Of a stretch of DNA of 64,000 nt, positions 1 to 8,422 are shown one piece after another. The position numbers and the translations under genes are program-made. The notes under the pieces are model-generated. The model was not told the origin of the DNA, searched no databases, and saw nothing but the letters and a program-made list of their open reading frames with translations. Origin of the DNA: Terrimesophilobacter sp964651535 (GTDB lineage Bacteria > Actinomycetota > Actinomycetes > Actinomycetales > Microbacteriaceae); contig CAZYYE010000002.1 of NCBI GenBank assembly GCA_964651535.1, forward strand, positions 558,001 to 622,000, given 5' to 3'. How positions within the stretch are numbered: the stretch's first letter is position 1; the number at the start of each line of letters is the position of its first letter.

Positions 1-1436
1 TCGATCGCCCACACGATGCGGTCGGGGTTCGCCACCTTCGCGCCCATCGCGGCGGGCACTCCGTAACCCATGGTTCCCGCACCGCCGGAGTTCAGCCACG
101 CATTCGGCCGCTCGTACTTGATGTACTGGGCAGCCCACATCTGGTGCTGGCCGACCCCTGCCGCGTAAATCGCTTCAGGGCCGGTGATCTGGCCGATTCG
201 CTCGATGACGTACTGCGGCGACAGCAGGCCGTCCTCCGGTTCGTCGTAGCCGAGCGGGAACCGCGCCTTCAACTCGTTCAGGCGCTTCCACCACGCCGAA
301 ATGTCCGGCGTAGTCTTCTTCACCGTTTCCGCGTACGCCACCGTGAGATCGGCGATGACATCCTTGGCATCGCCGACAATGGGCACATCTGCAACGCGGA
401 TCTTCGAAATCTCGGCCGGATCCACATCCACGTGGATGACGGTCGCGTCGGGGGCGAACTCGCTCGGCTTTCCCGTCACGCGATCATCGAATCGCGCGCC
501 CAAAACGATGAGCACGTCAGCTTCCTGCAGCGCGAGAACCGCAGGCACCGTCCCGTGCATCCCCGGCATGCCGAGGTGCTGTTCATGCGAATCCGGGAAT
601 GCGCCGCGCGCCATGAGCGTCGTCACGACCGGAACCCCGGTCTTCTCGGCGAGCGCGAATAACTCTTCGGAGGCCTCCGCCCGGATCACTCCTCCCCCAA
701 CATAGAGCACCGGTCGCTTCGCTTCGGCGATGAGTTTCGCGGCGGCCTGCACTTGCTTGCCGTGGGCTTTCATGACCGGGCGGTACCCCGGCAGGTCGAT
801 GGCGGGCGGCCACACGAACGGCGCGCTGTTCTGTTGCGCATCCTTCGTGATATCGACCAGAACCGGCCCAGGGCGGCCCGTCGTCGCGATGAGGTACGCC
901 GCCGCGAGTGTCGCTGGGATGTCCTCAGGTCGCGTCACGAGGAACGAGTGCTTCGTAATCGGCATCGCAATGCCGACGATGTCGACCTCCTGGAACGCAT
1001 CCGTGCCCATCGAGGTCGAGAAGACCTGGCCCGTGATGGCCAGGAGCGGCACAGAATCCATGTGCGCATCCGCGATCGCCGTCACGAGGTTCGTGGCGCC
1101 CGGGCCGCTCGTCGCGATCGCAACGCCGATCTTTCCCGTGGAGGACGCGTACCCTTCTGCGGCGTGCCCGGCTCCCTGCTCGTGCCTCACGAGAATGTGC
1201 CGGATGTTCGTGGAGGACATGAGCTCGTCGTAGAACGGCATGATCGCGCCGCCGGGCAGCCCGAAGACGTCCTTGATCCCGAGGTTCTCCAGTGAGCGCA
1301 GGATCGCGCCGGATCCGGTCAATATCTCCGTCTTCGCGGTGCTCGTCGCTTTCGCCGCGCCCGCCGCTTTCTTCGGCGGCACGAGCGAGTCGGTCGCTTT
1401 CGGCTTGGTTGGCACGGGCTTCGATTCCGTGGGCAT
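1..1436 (-). CDS. ilvB: Acetolactate synthase large subunit, 3' part beyond window
   Basis: Large catalytic subunit of acetohydroxyacid synthase, a ThDP-dependent enzyme that joins pyruvate with pyruvate or 2-oxobutyrate in branched-chain amino-acid synthesis. I read 478 residues from an ATG at 1436-1434. About 37 residues of Ala/Lys/Pro-rich extension come first, then the pyrimidine-binding domain with the catalytic Glu in RHEQGAGH (E86) and the motif VFGLPGGAIMPFYDEL. The reading leaves the window at VWAID, just before the GDG of the ThDP/Mg motif, so roughly the last fifth is missing. ilvD lies 75 bp upstream on the same strand, which suggests one branched-chain operon. Family identity is certain; the exact start inside the low-complexity head is less so. 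Confidence 0.95.
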   Translation of the reverse strand, partial: MPTESKPVPTKPKATDSLVPPKKAAGAAKATSTAKTEILTGSGAILRSLENLGIKDVFGLPGGAIMPFYDELMSSTNIRHILVRHEQGAGHAAEGYASSTGKIGVAIATSGPGATNLVTAIADAHMDSVPLLAITGQVFSTSMGTDAFQEVDIVGIAMPITKHSFLVTRPEDIPATLAAAYLIATTGRPGPVLVDITKDAQQNSAPFVWPPAIDLPGYRPVMKAHGKQVQAAAKLIAEAKRPVLYVGGGVIRAEASEELFALAEKTGVPVVTTLMARGAFPDSHEQHLGMPGMHGTVPAVLALQEADVLIVLGARFDDRVTGKPSEFAPDATVIHVDVDPAEISKIRVADVPIVGDAKDVIADLTVAYAETVKKTTPDISAWWKRLNELKARFPLGYDEPEDGLLSPQYVIERIGQITGPEAIYAAGVGQHQMWAAQYIKYERPNAWLNSGGAGTMGYGVPAAMGAKVANPDRIVWAI

Positions 1437-1511
1437 GGGTTGAGTGTCCTTTGTGGTTGTCCGCTGCTGAGATTCCTGGCTGAGACCTTCTGGCGCTGCG
1501 ACGGCGCGCGG

Positions 1512-3206
1512 TCACCCGGTGATCGCGCCCTCCGCGGCCGAGTGCACGAGCTTCGAGTACTTCGCGAGAACGCCGCGCGTGTAGCGCGGGGGAAGCGGGG
1601 CCCAGCCGTTTCGGCGAGCCTCAAGCTCGGTGGGCTCGACCACTAGGTCGAGCGAACGAGCTGCGATATCGACCCGTATCAGATCACCATCGCGCACGAA
1701 GGCGATGGGACCTGCATCCACCGCTTCGGGAGCTATATGGCCGATGCACAGGCCGGTTGTGCCGCCTGAGAATCTGCCGTCCGTCAAGAGTAATACATCT
1801 TTTCCGAGCCCCGCGCCCTTGATGGCGGCGGTGATGGCGAGCATCTCCCGCATCCCGGGGCCGCCCTTCGGCCCTTCGTAGCGGATCACGATGACGTCGC
1901 CTTCCTTGATTGCCCCTTCCGTGAGGGCGTCCATCGCCGCGCGCTCGCGTTCGAACACGCGCGCGGGACCCTCGAACACCTCGAGGTCGAAACCGGCGGT
2001 TTTCACGACCGCGCCCTCCGGGGCCATCGAACCGTGCAGGATCGTAATGCCTCCCGTCGGGTGGATGGGGTTGTCGAGCGTGCGGATGACTTCGCCGTCC
2101 AGCGGCTCCGGGTTGATCTCCGCGAGATTCTCGGCCACCGTCTTGCCGGTCACCGTGAGGGCGTCGCCGTGGAGGAGTCCGGCATCCAGAAGCGCCTTCA
2201 TGACGACGGGAACTCCGCCGTGGCGGTCCACGTCGTTCATGACGTACTTGCCGAACGGCTTGAGGTCGCCGATGTGCGGAGTCTTGTCGCCGATGCGGTT
2301 GAAATCAGCGAGCGTGAGGTCGACATCCGCTTCGCGCGCGATCGCGAGCAAGTGCAGAACGACGTTCGTCGAGCCCCCGAAAGCCATGGCGACGGCGATC
2401 GCATTCTCGAACGCCTTCATCGTCAGGATGTCGCGCGCAGTAATTCCGAGCCGGAGCATATTCACGACAGCCTCGCCGCTGCGGTGCGCGAAATAGTCGC
2501 GGCGACGATCCGCCGCGGGCGGTGCCGCCGACCCCGGGAGGCTCATGCCGAGAGCTTCCGCAACGCTCGCCATCGTGTTCGCGGTGTACATGCCGCCACA
2601 GGCGCCTTCGCCTGGCACGATCGCGCACTCGATGCGATGCGCGTCAACTGCGGACATCTTTCCGGCCTTGACCGCGCCCACCGCTTCGAATGAGTCGATG
2701 ATCGTGACGTCCTTTTCCGTGCCGTCGCTCAGCTTCACCCAACCGGGTGCCGTGGAACCTGCGTAGAGGAACACGGAGGCGAGGTCGAGTCGTGCTGCGG
2801 CCATGAGCATGCCGGGGAGGGATTTGTCGCAACCTGCGAGCAGCACGGAACCGTCGAGGCGCTCCGCCATCATGACGGTCTCCACCGAATCGGCGATCAC
2901 TTCGCGCGACACGAGGGAAAAATGCATGCCTTCGTGGCCCATGGCGATGCCGTCGGAGACGGAAATCGTGCCGAACTGGAGCGGGTAACCGCCACCGGAG
3001 TGCACGCCCTCCTTCGACGCCTGCGCGAGGCGATCAAGGCTCAGGTTGCACGGGGTGATTTCGTTCCACGAACTCGCAATGCCGATCTGGGGTTTGTCCC
3101 AGTCTGCATCGCCCATGCCGACGGCACGCAGCATTCCGCGCGCAGTCATGGCCTCGACTCCGTCGGTGACGACGCGCGAACGTGGTTTCACATCATGCTC
3201 AGGCAT
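1512..3206 (-). CDS. ilvD: Dihydroxy-acid dehydratase
   Basis: Dehydrates 2,3-dihydroxy-isovalerate and 2,3-dihydroxy-3-methylvalerate to the 2-oxo acids, the third step of valine/isoleucine synthesis. The protein has 564 residues, the normal length. The three iron-sulphur cluster cysteines of the family are visible: C53 in TPCN, C126 in LAGCDKSLPG and C203 in GEGACGGMYT. The conserved C-terminal segment TDGRFSGGT is also present. It sits upstream of ilvB on the same strand. It starts at ATG 3206. The 55 bp between it and the start of downstream-reading otsB's neighbour hold no recognisable gene. Confidence 0.97.
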   Translation of the reverse strand: MPEHDVKPRSRVVTDGVEAMTARGMLRAVGMGDADWDKPQIGIASSWNEITPCNLSLDRLAQASKEGVHSGGGYPLQFGTISVSDGIAMGHEGMHFSLVSREVIADSVETVMMAERLDGSVLLAGCDKSLPGMLMAAARLDLASVFLYAGSTAPGWVKLSDGTEKDVTIIDSFEAVGAVKAGKMSAVDAHRIECAIVPGEGACGGMYTANTMASVAEALGMSLPGSAAPPAADRRRDYFAHRSGEAVVNMLRLGITARDILTMKAFENAIAVAMAFGGSTNVVLHLLAIAREADVDLTLADFNRIGDKTPHIGDLKPFGKYVMNDVDRHGGVPVVMKALLDAGLLHGDALTVTGKTVAENLAEINPEPLDGEVIRTLDNPIHPTGGITILHGSMAPEGAVVKTAGFDLEVFEGPARVFERERAAMDALTEGAIKEGDVIVIRYEGPKGGPGMREMLAITAAIKGAGLGKDVLLLTDGRFSGGTTGLCIGHIAPEAVDAGPIAFVRDGDLIRVDIAARSLDLVVEPTELEARRNGWAPLPPRYTRGVLAKYSKLVHSAAEGAITG

Positions 3207-3261
3207 GCCTTCGAGTCTAGAACTTCCGCGCTACGGGGTTCTCTGGTGGTAGGTCGTCCTA

Positions 3262-4074
3262 CTAGTCTGCGCCTCCGCCAGCGTCCGACAGCGCTCGCTT
3301 GCGCACGGTGACGAGCTCCGCGAGAAGCTCGGACACCTCGGCCGGGTCGGAAATTCGGAACTGTGCCGCGGTTTCTCCAGTGCCGACTTTGATTCCCACA
3401 TCGCCGGCTTCAAGGACGCGGAACCCGTCTTCATCCGTCACGTCGTCCCCGATGAAGAGAACCGCGGATGCGGCGGTGAGTTCCCGGAGCCACTCGAGTG
3501 CTTTCCCTTTGTCCGCAGCGCGCACCGTGAACTCCAGAATGTCCTTGCCGTACCGCTGGGCAATGCTCGCGGAACCCGTGAGCGCGCGAACCGCCGCGAG
3601 CGCCGCAATGCGGGCCAGCTCGGCATCGGCGGGCGAGGAGAGCCTCGTGTGCAGTCCGCACCCTGACGGTTTCCGCTCCACTCGGGCGCCGGCGAATCGG
3701 GAAGCCACGTCCTCGACGGTCCTGCACAACGTTCCGAGGAGCGCGGTCTCCTCCGCGGTGAGAGTTGGACCGCTTTCCTTGCCCTCGACGAGCGACTCTG
3801 CGCCGTGCGAGCCGACCAGGATCACCTCCGGGGGTACGCGAACGACAGCCTGCAGGCCGGCAAGGTGCCGGCCGGACACGAGTGCGACGGTCGTCGACGG
3901 CAATTGCGCAAGCGTGCCGACCGCGTCGGAGGCGAGCGGCAATGCTCTCGCGGTGGCCGGGTCATCCACGGTGGGAGCCAGCGTGCCATCGAAGTCGACG
4001 GCGACGAGAAGCGTCGCGGCAGTGGCGATGCGCACTGCGGCGTCGCGCGCCTCGGCACGAGCCTGGTTTGTCAT
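3262..4074 (-). CDS. otsB: Trehalose-6-phosphate phosphatase
   Basis: HAD-family phosphatase that removes phosphate from trehalose 6-phosphate, completing the OtsAB trehalose pathway. It has 270 residues. The nucleophile motif is VAVDFDGTLAP with D27 and D29, and the C-terminal HAD motif IV is FIGDDVTDEDGF. I start it at ATG 4074, whose ATGA overlaps the otsA stop by 4 bp, because translational coupling fits better than the longer open frame to 4128. It follows otsA directly in the same operon. Confidence 0.95.
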   Translation of the reverse strand: MTNQARAEARDAAVRIATAATLLVAVDFDGTLAPTVDDPATARALPLASDAVGTLAQLPSTTVALVSGRHLAGLQAVVRVPPEVILVGSHGAESLVEGKESGPTLTAEETALLGTLCRTVEDVASRFAGARVERKPSGCGLHTRLSSPADAELARIAALAAVRALTGSASIAQRYGKDILEFTVRAADKGKALEWLRELTAASAVLFIGDDVTDEDGFRVLEAGDVGIKVGTGETAAQFRISDPAEVSELLAELVTVRKRALSDAGGGAD

Positions 4075-5555
4075 TTCGCATCCGACTGGCGGTGCGCCGT
4101 CAGCGCGTCCAGAAAACCGTTCGACCACTTCTCGACATCATCCTCGAAAACCCGTTTGCGCATGCTCCGCATCCGCAGCGCACGCTCGCTCGGCGGCATC
4201 TGAATCGCGGACATCATGGCGTCCTTCATTCCGTCGATGTCGTGCGGATTCACGAGGACCGCGCGCTTCAACTCGTCCGACGCCCCCGCAAACTCCGACA
4301 GAACGAGCGCGCCGTCGTTGTCGAAGCGGCTCGCGACGTACTCCTTCGCCACGAGGTTCATGCCGTCCCGCAGCGCCGTGACGAGCATGACATCGGCGGC
4401 GAGGTACAGAGCGACCATCTCTTCTCGCGGATAACTGTGGTGGTGGTAGCTGATGGCCTGGTGGCCGATTGCCGAATACTCGCCGTTGATCCGCCCCGCC
4501 GTGAGTTCGATCTCGTCGCGAAGGTCCATGTAGCTCTTGACGCGTTCCCGGCTCGGGCTCGCGACCTGCACGAGGATGACGTCCTCGGGTTTGATCCTGC
4601 CTTCGGCGAGTAACTCGCCGTAGGCGAGCAGTCGATGCCGGATGCCTTTCGTGTAGTCGAGCCGGTCGACGCCGAGCATGATGGTTTTCGGGTTGCCCAG
4701 GTCGGCGCGGATCTCGTTCGCGCGCGCGCGGATGTCGTCGCGATGCGAAGTGGTCCTGAAATAGTGCGCGTCGATCGAGATCGGGAACTTTTTGGCCAGA
4801 ACCATTCTTGTCGGTCCGACGTCCCTGATCGGCCCCGCGGCGCGACGTCCAGGGTTCGGGTCGGTCAGCGGCACCGCGATGTGCTGGCCTTTCGTGGCAA
4901 ATCCTTTGAGCCTGCGAACCGCTTGCGCGAAGTTGCCGGCGTCCGCTTCGCGCTGGAATCCGACGACGTCCGCGCCGAGCAGCCCCTCGATGATGTGGGT
5001 GCGCCACGGCAATTGGGAGAACAGCCCATAGGAGGGGAACGGAATGTGGTTGAAGAAACCGATCGTGAGATCCGGTCGCGCCTCGCGAAGAAGTTTCGGC
5101 ACGAGCTGCAACTGGTAGTCCTGCACCCACACGACCGCTCCACGATCCGCGACTTCCGCGGTTCTCTCCGCAAAACGGAAATTCACGGTCTTGTACGCGT
5201 CCCACCACTCGCGGAGGAACTCGGGAACGGCGATGACGTCGTGGTACAGGGGCCAGAGTGTTCCGTTGGAGAAACCTTCGTAATAGTCCGCGACTTCCGA
5301 CTCGGAGAGCGGAACAGGAATGAGGCTCATCCCTCCGGTACTGAACGGCTCCAGTTCGAGGTCCGCGCGACCGGGCCACCCCACCCAGGCGCCTTCGTGG
5401 CGGTGCATGACAGGTTCCAGCGCCGCGACCAGACCGCCCGGGGATTGCGCCCAGGCCTGGTTTCCGTCACGATCCACGACGCTGTCCACAGGCAAGCGGT
5501 TGGAGACGACGATGAAGTCGTATTTTTGCTCGGAACTGACTGATCTCTGTGACAT
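4071..5555 (-). CDS. otsA: Alpha,alpha-trehalose-phosphate synthase (GT20)
   Basis: Transfers glucose from a nucleotide sugar to glucose 6-phosphate to make trehalose 6-phosphate, used for stress protection and compatible-solute supply. It has 494 residues, normal for OtsA. GT20 landmarks are FIVVSNRLP at the N-terminus, VWVQDYQLQLVP, FFNHIPFPS, GVDRLDYTKGI and the donor-site segment ALRDGMNLVAKEYV. The ATG at 5555 fits the conserved start just before the VSNRLP strand and has GGAGT about 12 nt upstream. The open frame continues to 5660, but that part lacks family similarity and would reach the divergent gene. Cotranscribed with otsB. Confidence 0.96.
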   Translation of the reverse strand: MSQRSVSSEQKYDFIVVSNRLPVDSVVDRDGNQAWAQSPGGLVAALEPVMHRHEGAWVGWPGRADLELEPFSTGGMSLIPVPLSESEVADYYEGFSNGTLWPLYHDVIAVPEFLREWWDAYKTVNFRFAERTAEVADRGAVVWVQDYQLQLVPKLLREARPDLTIGFFNHIPFPSYGLFSQLPWRTHIIEGLLGADVVGFQREADAGNFAQAVRRLKGFATKGQHIAVPLTDPNPGRRAAGPIRDVGPTRMVLAKKFPISIDAHYFRTTSHRDDIRARANEIRADLGNPKTIMLGVDRLDYTKGIRHRLLAYGELLAEGRIKPEDVILVQVASPSRERVKSYMDLRDEIELTAGRINGEYSAIGHQAISYHHHSYPREEMVALYLAADVMLVTALRDGMNLVAKEYVASRFDNDGALVLSEFAGASDELKRAVLVNPHDIDGMKDAMMSAIQMPPSERALRMRSMRKRVFEDDVEKWSNGFLDALTAHRQSDAK

Positions 5556-5662
5556 TGGTGTGCGGTACTCCTGCCCACTCGTCACGTTAGCAGCAGAATC
5601 TGCGCGGGCCCCGGACGCACCGTCCCGGCCAATCTCGGCAAAGCCCCCTAGACTGGCCACAC

Positions 5663-6553
5663 ATGATTCGCATTGGAATGAGCACGTCCGCCGTTTATCC
5701 GCTGTCTCCGGAGAACGCGTTCCGCCTATCCAGGCTCGCCGGTTTCGATGGCGTCGAGGTCATGGTGACGAACGACGAAGTGACGCAGGATGCTCGCGCG
5801 CTCCTCGAACTTTCCGAACGCTACGAGCAGCCCATCCTTTCGATTCACGCACCCGTGCTTCTGCTCACCCATTTCGTGTGGGGCCGCGATCCGCGCGTGA
5901 AGCTCGAACGATCGGCAGAGCTCGCGCGGTCGGTGGGCGCCTCCACCGTCGTCGTGCACCCGCCGTTTCGCTGGCAGGCGCAGTACGCGCGCGACTTCCT
6001 GCGCATTGTGCGGGAGACCGCCGCGACCTACGACGTAGAGATCGCGGTCGAGAACATGTTCCCGTGGAAGGTTGCCAGGCAGAACCTGAAAGCGTATTCG
6101 CCCAGCTCCGATCCGACGACCATGGATTGCGACGCCATGACGCTCGACTTCTCGCACGCCTCCCTGTCCGGTCGCGACTCTTTGGAGCTCGCTCTCGCGA
6201 TGGGCCCGAAGCTGCGACACGTCCACTTGTGCGACGGCTCGGGATCGATGGACGAGGGCAGGATCTTCGACGAGCACCTTCTGCCCGGGCACGGCAGCGA
6301 ACCGGTCTCCGCTGTGCTCGAGTACCTCGTGCAGCAGGGCTGGGAGGGTTCCGTCGTCGCCGAGATCAACACGCGCAAGGCGAGGAATGAAGCCGAACGC
6401 CTCGAAATGCTGCGAGAGACGCTCGCGTTCGCACAAGCTCACCTCGGCACGGCGCGGCGCGGCTACTTCTGGCATCCGCACCCGCCGGATGTCGTCGGAG
6501 CGTTCCGGCGTGCCGGACGACGGGCGCTCGCCGCGTTTCGCTCAGCGGGCTAG
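5663..6553 (+). CDS. Sugar phosphate isomerase/epimerase (TIM-barrel, AP endonuclease 2 family)
   Basis: A 296-residue xylose-isomerase-like TIM-barrel protein. Metal-ligand-type residues typical of the family are visible: ILSIHAP with a His, VVVHPPFRW, IAVENMFPW with a Glu, LDFSHASLSG, HVHLCDGSG and VVAEINTR. The substrate cannot be told from sequence; the family covers many sugars and inositol derivatives. It is divergent from otsA with 107 bp between starts, which must contain both promoters. Its last 12 bp overlap the end of the convergent YhgE gene. Confidence 0.85.
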   Translation: MIRIGMSTSAVYPLSPENAFRLSRLAGFDGVEVMVTNDEVTQDARALLELSERYEQPILSIHAPVLLLTHFVWGRDPRVKLERSAELARSVGASTVVVHPPFRWQAQYARDFLRIVRETAATYDVEIAVENMFPWKVARQNLKAYSPSSDPTTMDCDAMTLDFSHASLSGRDSLELALAMGPKLRHVHLCDGSGSMDEGRIFDEHLLPGHGSEPVSAVLEYLVQQGWEGSVVAEINTRKARNEAERLEMLRETLAFAQAHLGTARRGYFWHPHPPDVVGAFRRAGRRALAAFRSAG

Positions 6554-8422
6554 CGCGGGCACAAGTCCGAGCGCTTTCGCGCGGCGCGTCCGCCGGATCG
6601 CGACGAGCCCCACGAGCACGCTCGCCACTCCGAACAGAGCGAGCACTGCCGCTGCTCCGAGAACCTGGCTCAGTGCACCACCCGCGATGATTCCCTGCAT
6701 CCCGGAAACACCGTACGTGAGCGGCAGCAACGGACTCACCCACTGGAACGGGGCCGCAAGCACCTGCACGGGGTACAGCCCGCCCGTCGCCGTCACCTGA
6801 ACGGCGAGCACGAAGAGTGAGGCCACGAGGCCGGCGCGCCCCAGCCCGATCGTGAGCAGGTAGTGGAATGCCGTGAACGCCGCGGCCATGAGCAGTGAGA
6901 ACCCGAGCGTGGCAGGCACAGCAGTCCAGCTCACACCGACCACGGTGTGCAACAGGGCGACAAGCAGCACAGCCTGGGCCGCCGTCACCATGGTCGCCCG
7001 GGCGAGCACGTCGAACACGAGCCGGCCGTTCCCTGCGGTCGACACGAGTTCGCGTCGATTGGCCGGGCGCATCACGAGGAATACGGCGAGAGCTCCCACC
7101 CACAGTCCGAGTGGAATGAAGAATGTGGCGATGGATTGCCCGACTCCGGAAACTTCGTTGTCGCGCGTCACCGTCACCGAGACCGGGCTCGCGGCGACCG
7201 CGGCCGAGGTTGCCGCCGCATCGCCATCCGTCGCCGGCACTTGCGCCGCACCCGCAGCGAGGCCGTTCGCGAGCTCTGTGGCGCCGACAGCGAGTGACTC
7301 GGCACCCGCCGACGCGTCCCATGCGCCACCGGTCAGGCTTGCGAGCCCGGACGCGAGGGAAGTTGCACCGGAACGCAGGCCGGCTGACTCCGCCGCGAGT
7401 TGGGCTGCGCCCGCAGCGCTCTGGGATATCCCCGTGCCCACTCCGGCTACAGCTCCATTCGTTTGCGCAGCGAGGGTGGCTCCGCCGGCCGCGGCGCCGC
7501 TCAGTTGCGCGCTCAACGCATCGACCGTCGCAAGTGCGGCGGCATCGCCGGGGTTCGCTTGAAGAGTGGCATTCGCCGCGGCGAGCTGGGACGCGAGTGC
7601 CGAAACCGATCCGGTGAAGTTCGTCACCGCGGCGCTGACGCCGCTGAGTCCCGTTGCACTCGCATTCAATTGCGCGAGCCCCGAACTCAACTCGTCGACA
7701 CCGAGCGTGTACTGGCGGACTCCCGACGAAAATTCGGTCGCTCCGTTGCGCGCGGAGGCCACTCCCCCGGCGAGCGTGGTGAGTCCGCTGCTCAGCTCGG
7801 TTGCGCCCCCGGAAATCGATTCCGCCCCGGTCGCGGCATCGCCGAGCGATGCGCCTAGTTGCCCGATGCTTGAGTAGACGCCTTCGATGTACTGCGCCGT
7901 GATGGTCGTGCCGAACGCGTTCGCCATCGACTCGCCGACAGTTTTTGCAAGTGCGCCGGTGACGTAACTGTGCGCGTCGTCGGTCGTGATCGCCAGATCC
8001 GCGCGCGTCGGGTTGTCCGTCGTGAGCGACAGGATCGACTTCGAGAAGTCGTCCGGAATCACCAGGACCGCGTAAACCTCCCCCTTCGCGAGTGCGCGCT
8101 TTGCGCCGCTCTCGTTCGTGACGAGCCAGTCGAAACCTTCGCTTCCGCCCGTGAGTTCGGTCACGAGTTGGCGGCCGGCGAACACGGGAGAGGGGGTTCC
8201 GTCCTCGCCCGTCATGTAGATGAGCGTGTCGTTATTGACGATCGCCGCCGGGATGCGGTCGATGGCTGTGTCCGCTTGCGCGAGCGCTCCGACGAACAGA
8301 CCAGCGAACGCGAGCGGGACAAGAACGACCGCCGCGATGCCGAATGGTTTCAACCAGGGCGTGCCTGGGCGTCTGCTCCACTTTCGGCGCAGTGCGCCGC
8401 GTACCCGAGTCGGGGTGTTCAT
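6542..8422 (-). CDS. YhgE/Pip domain membrane protein
   Basis: Membrane protein of 626 residues in the YhgE/Pip (phage infection protein-like) family. One N-terminal transmembrane segment (about 28-48) leads to a large outside region rich in Ala/Gly/Ser repeats of the form L-x2-G-x3-L. Five transmembrane segments follow at the C-terminus, the ABC-2-like permease end. The ATG at 8422 overlaps the upstream MMPL stop by 4 bp (ATGA). The longer frame to 8896 lies inside the MMPL gene. In other actinomycetes such proteins pair with ABC ATPases and MMPL transporters, which matches the ABC-like tail on the neighbouring MMPL protein. The exported substrate is unknown. Confidence 0.88.
   Translation of the reverse strand: MNTPTRVRGALRRKWSRRPGTPWLKPFGIAAVVLVPLAFAGLFVGALAQADTAIDRIPAAIVNNDTLIYMTGEDGTPSPVFAGRQLVTELTGGSEGFDWLVTNESGAKRALAKGEVYAVLVIPDDFSKSILSLTTDNPTRADLAITTDDAHSYVTGALAKTVGESMANAFGTTITAQYIEGVYSSIGQLGASLGDAATGAESISGGATELSSGLTTLAGGVASARNGATEFSSGVRQYTLGVDELSSGLAQLNASATGLSGVSAAVTNFTGSVSALASQLAAANATLQANPGDAAALATVDALSAQLSGAAAGGATLAAQTNGAVAGVGTGISQSAAGAAQLAAESAGLRSGATSLASGLASLTGGAWDASAGAESLAVGATELANGLAAGAAQVPATDGDAAATSAAVAASPVSVTVTRDNEVSGVGQSIATFFIPLGLWVGALAVFLVMRPANRRELVSTAGNGRLVFDVLARATMVTAAQAVLLVALLHTVVGVSWTAVPATLGFSLLMAAAFTAFHYLLTIGLGRAGLVASLFVLAVQVTATGGLYPVQVLAAPFQWVSPLLPLTYGVSGMQGIIAGGALSQVLGAAAVLALFGVASVLVGLVAIRRTRRAKALGLVPALAR

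Noticed and set aside
144..1295. Plus-strand frames opposite ilvB
   Set aside because: High-GC antisense shadows; the minus-strand reading is a clear acetolactate synthase.
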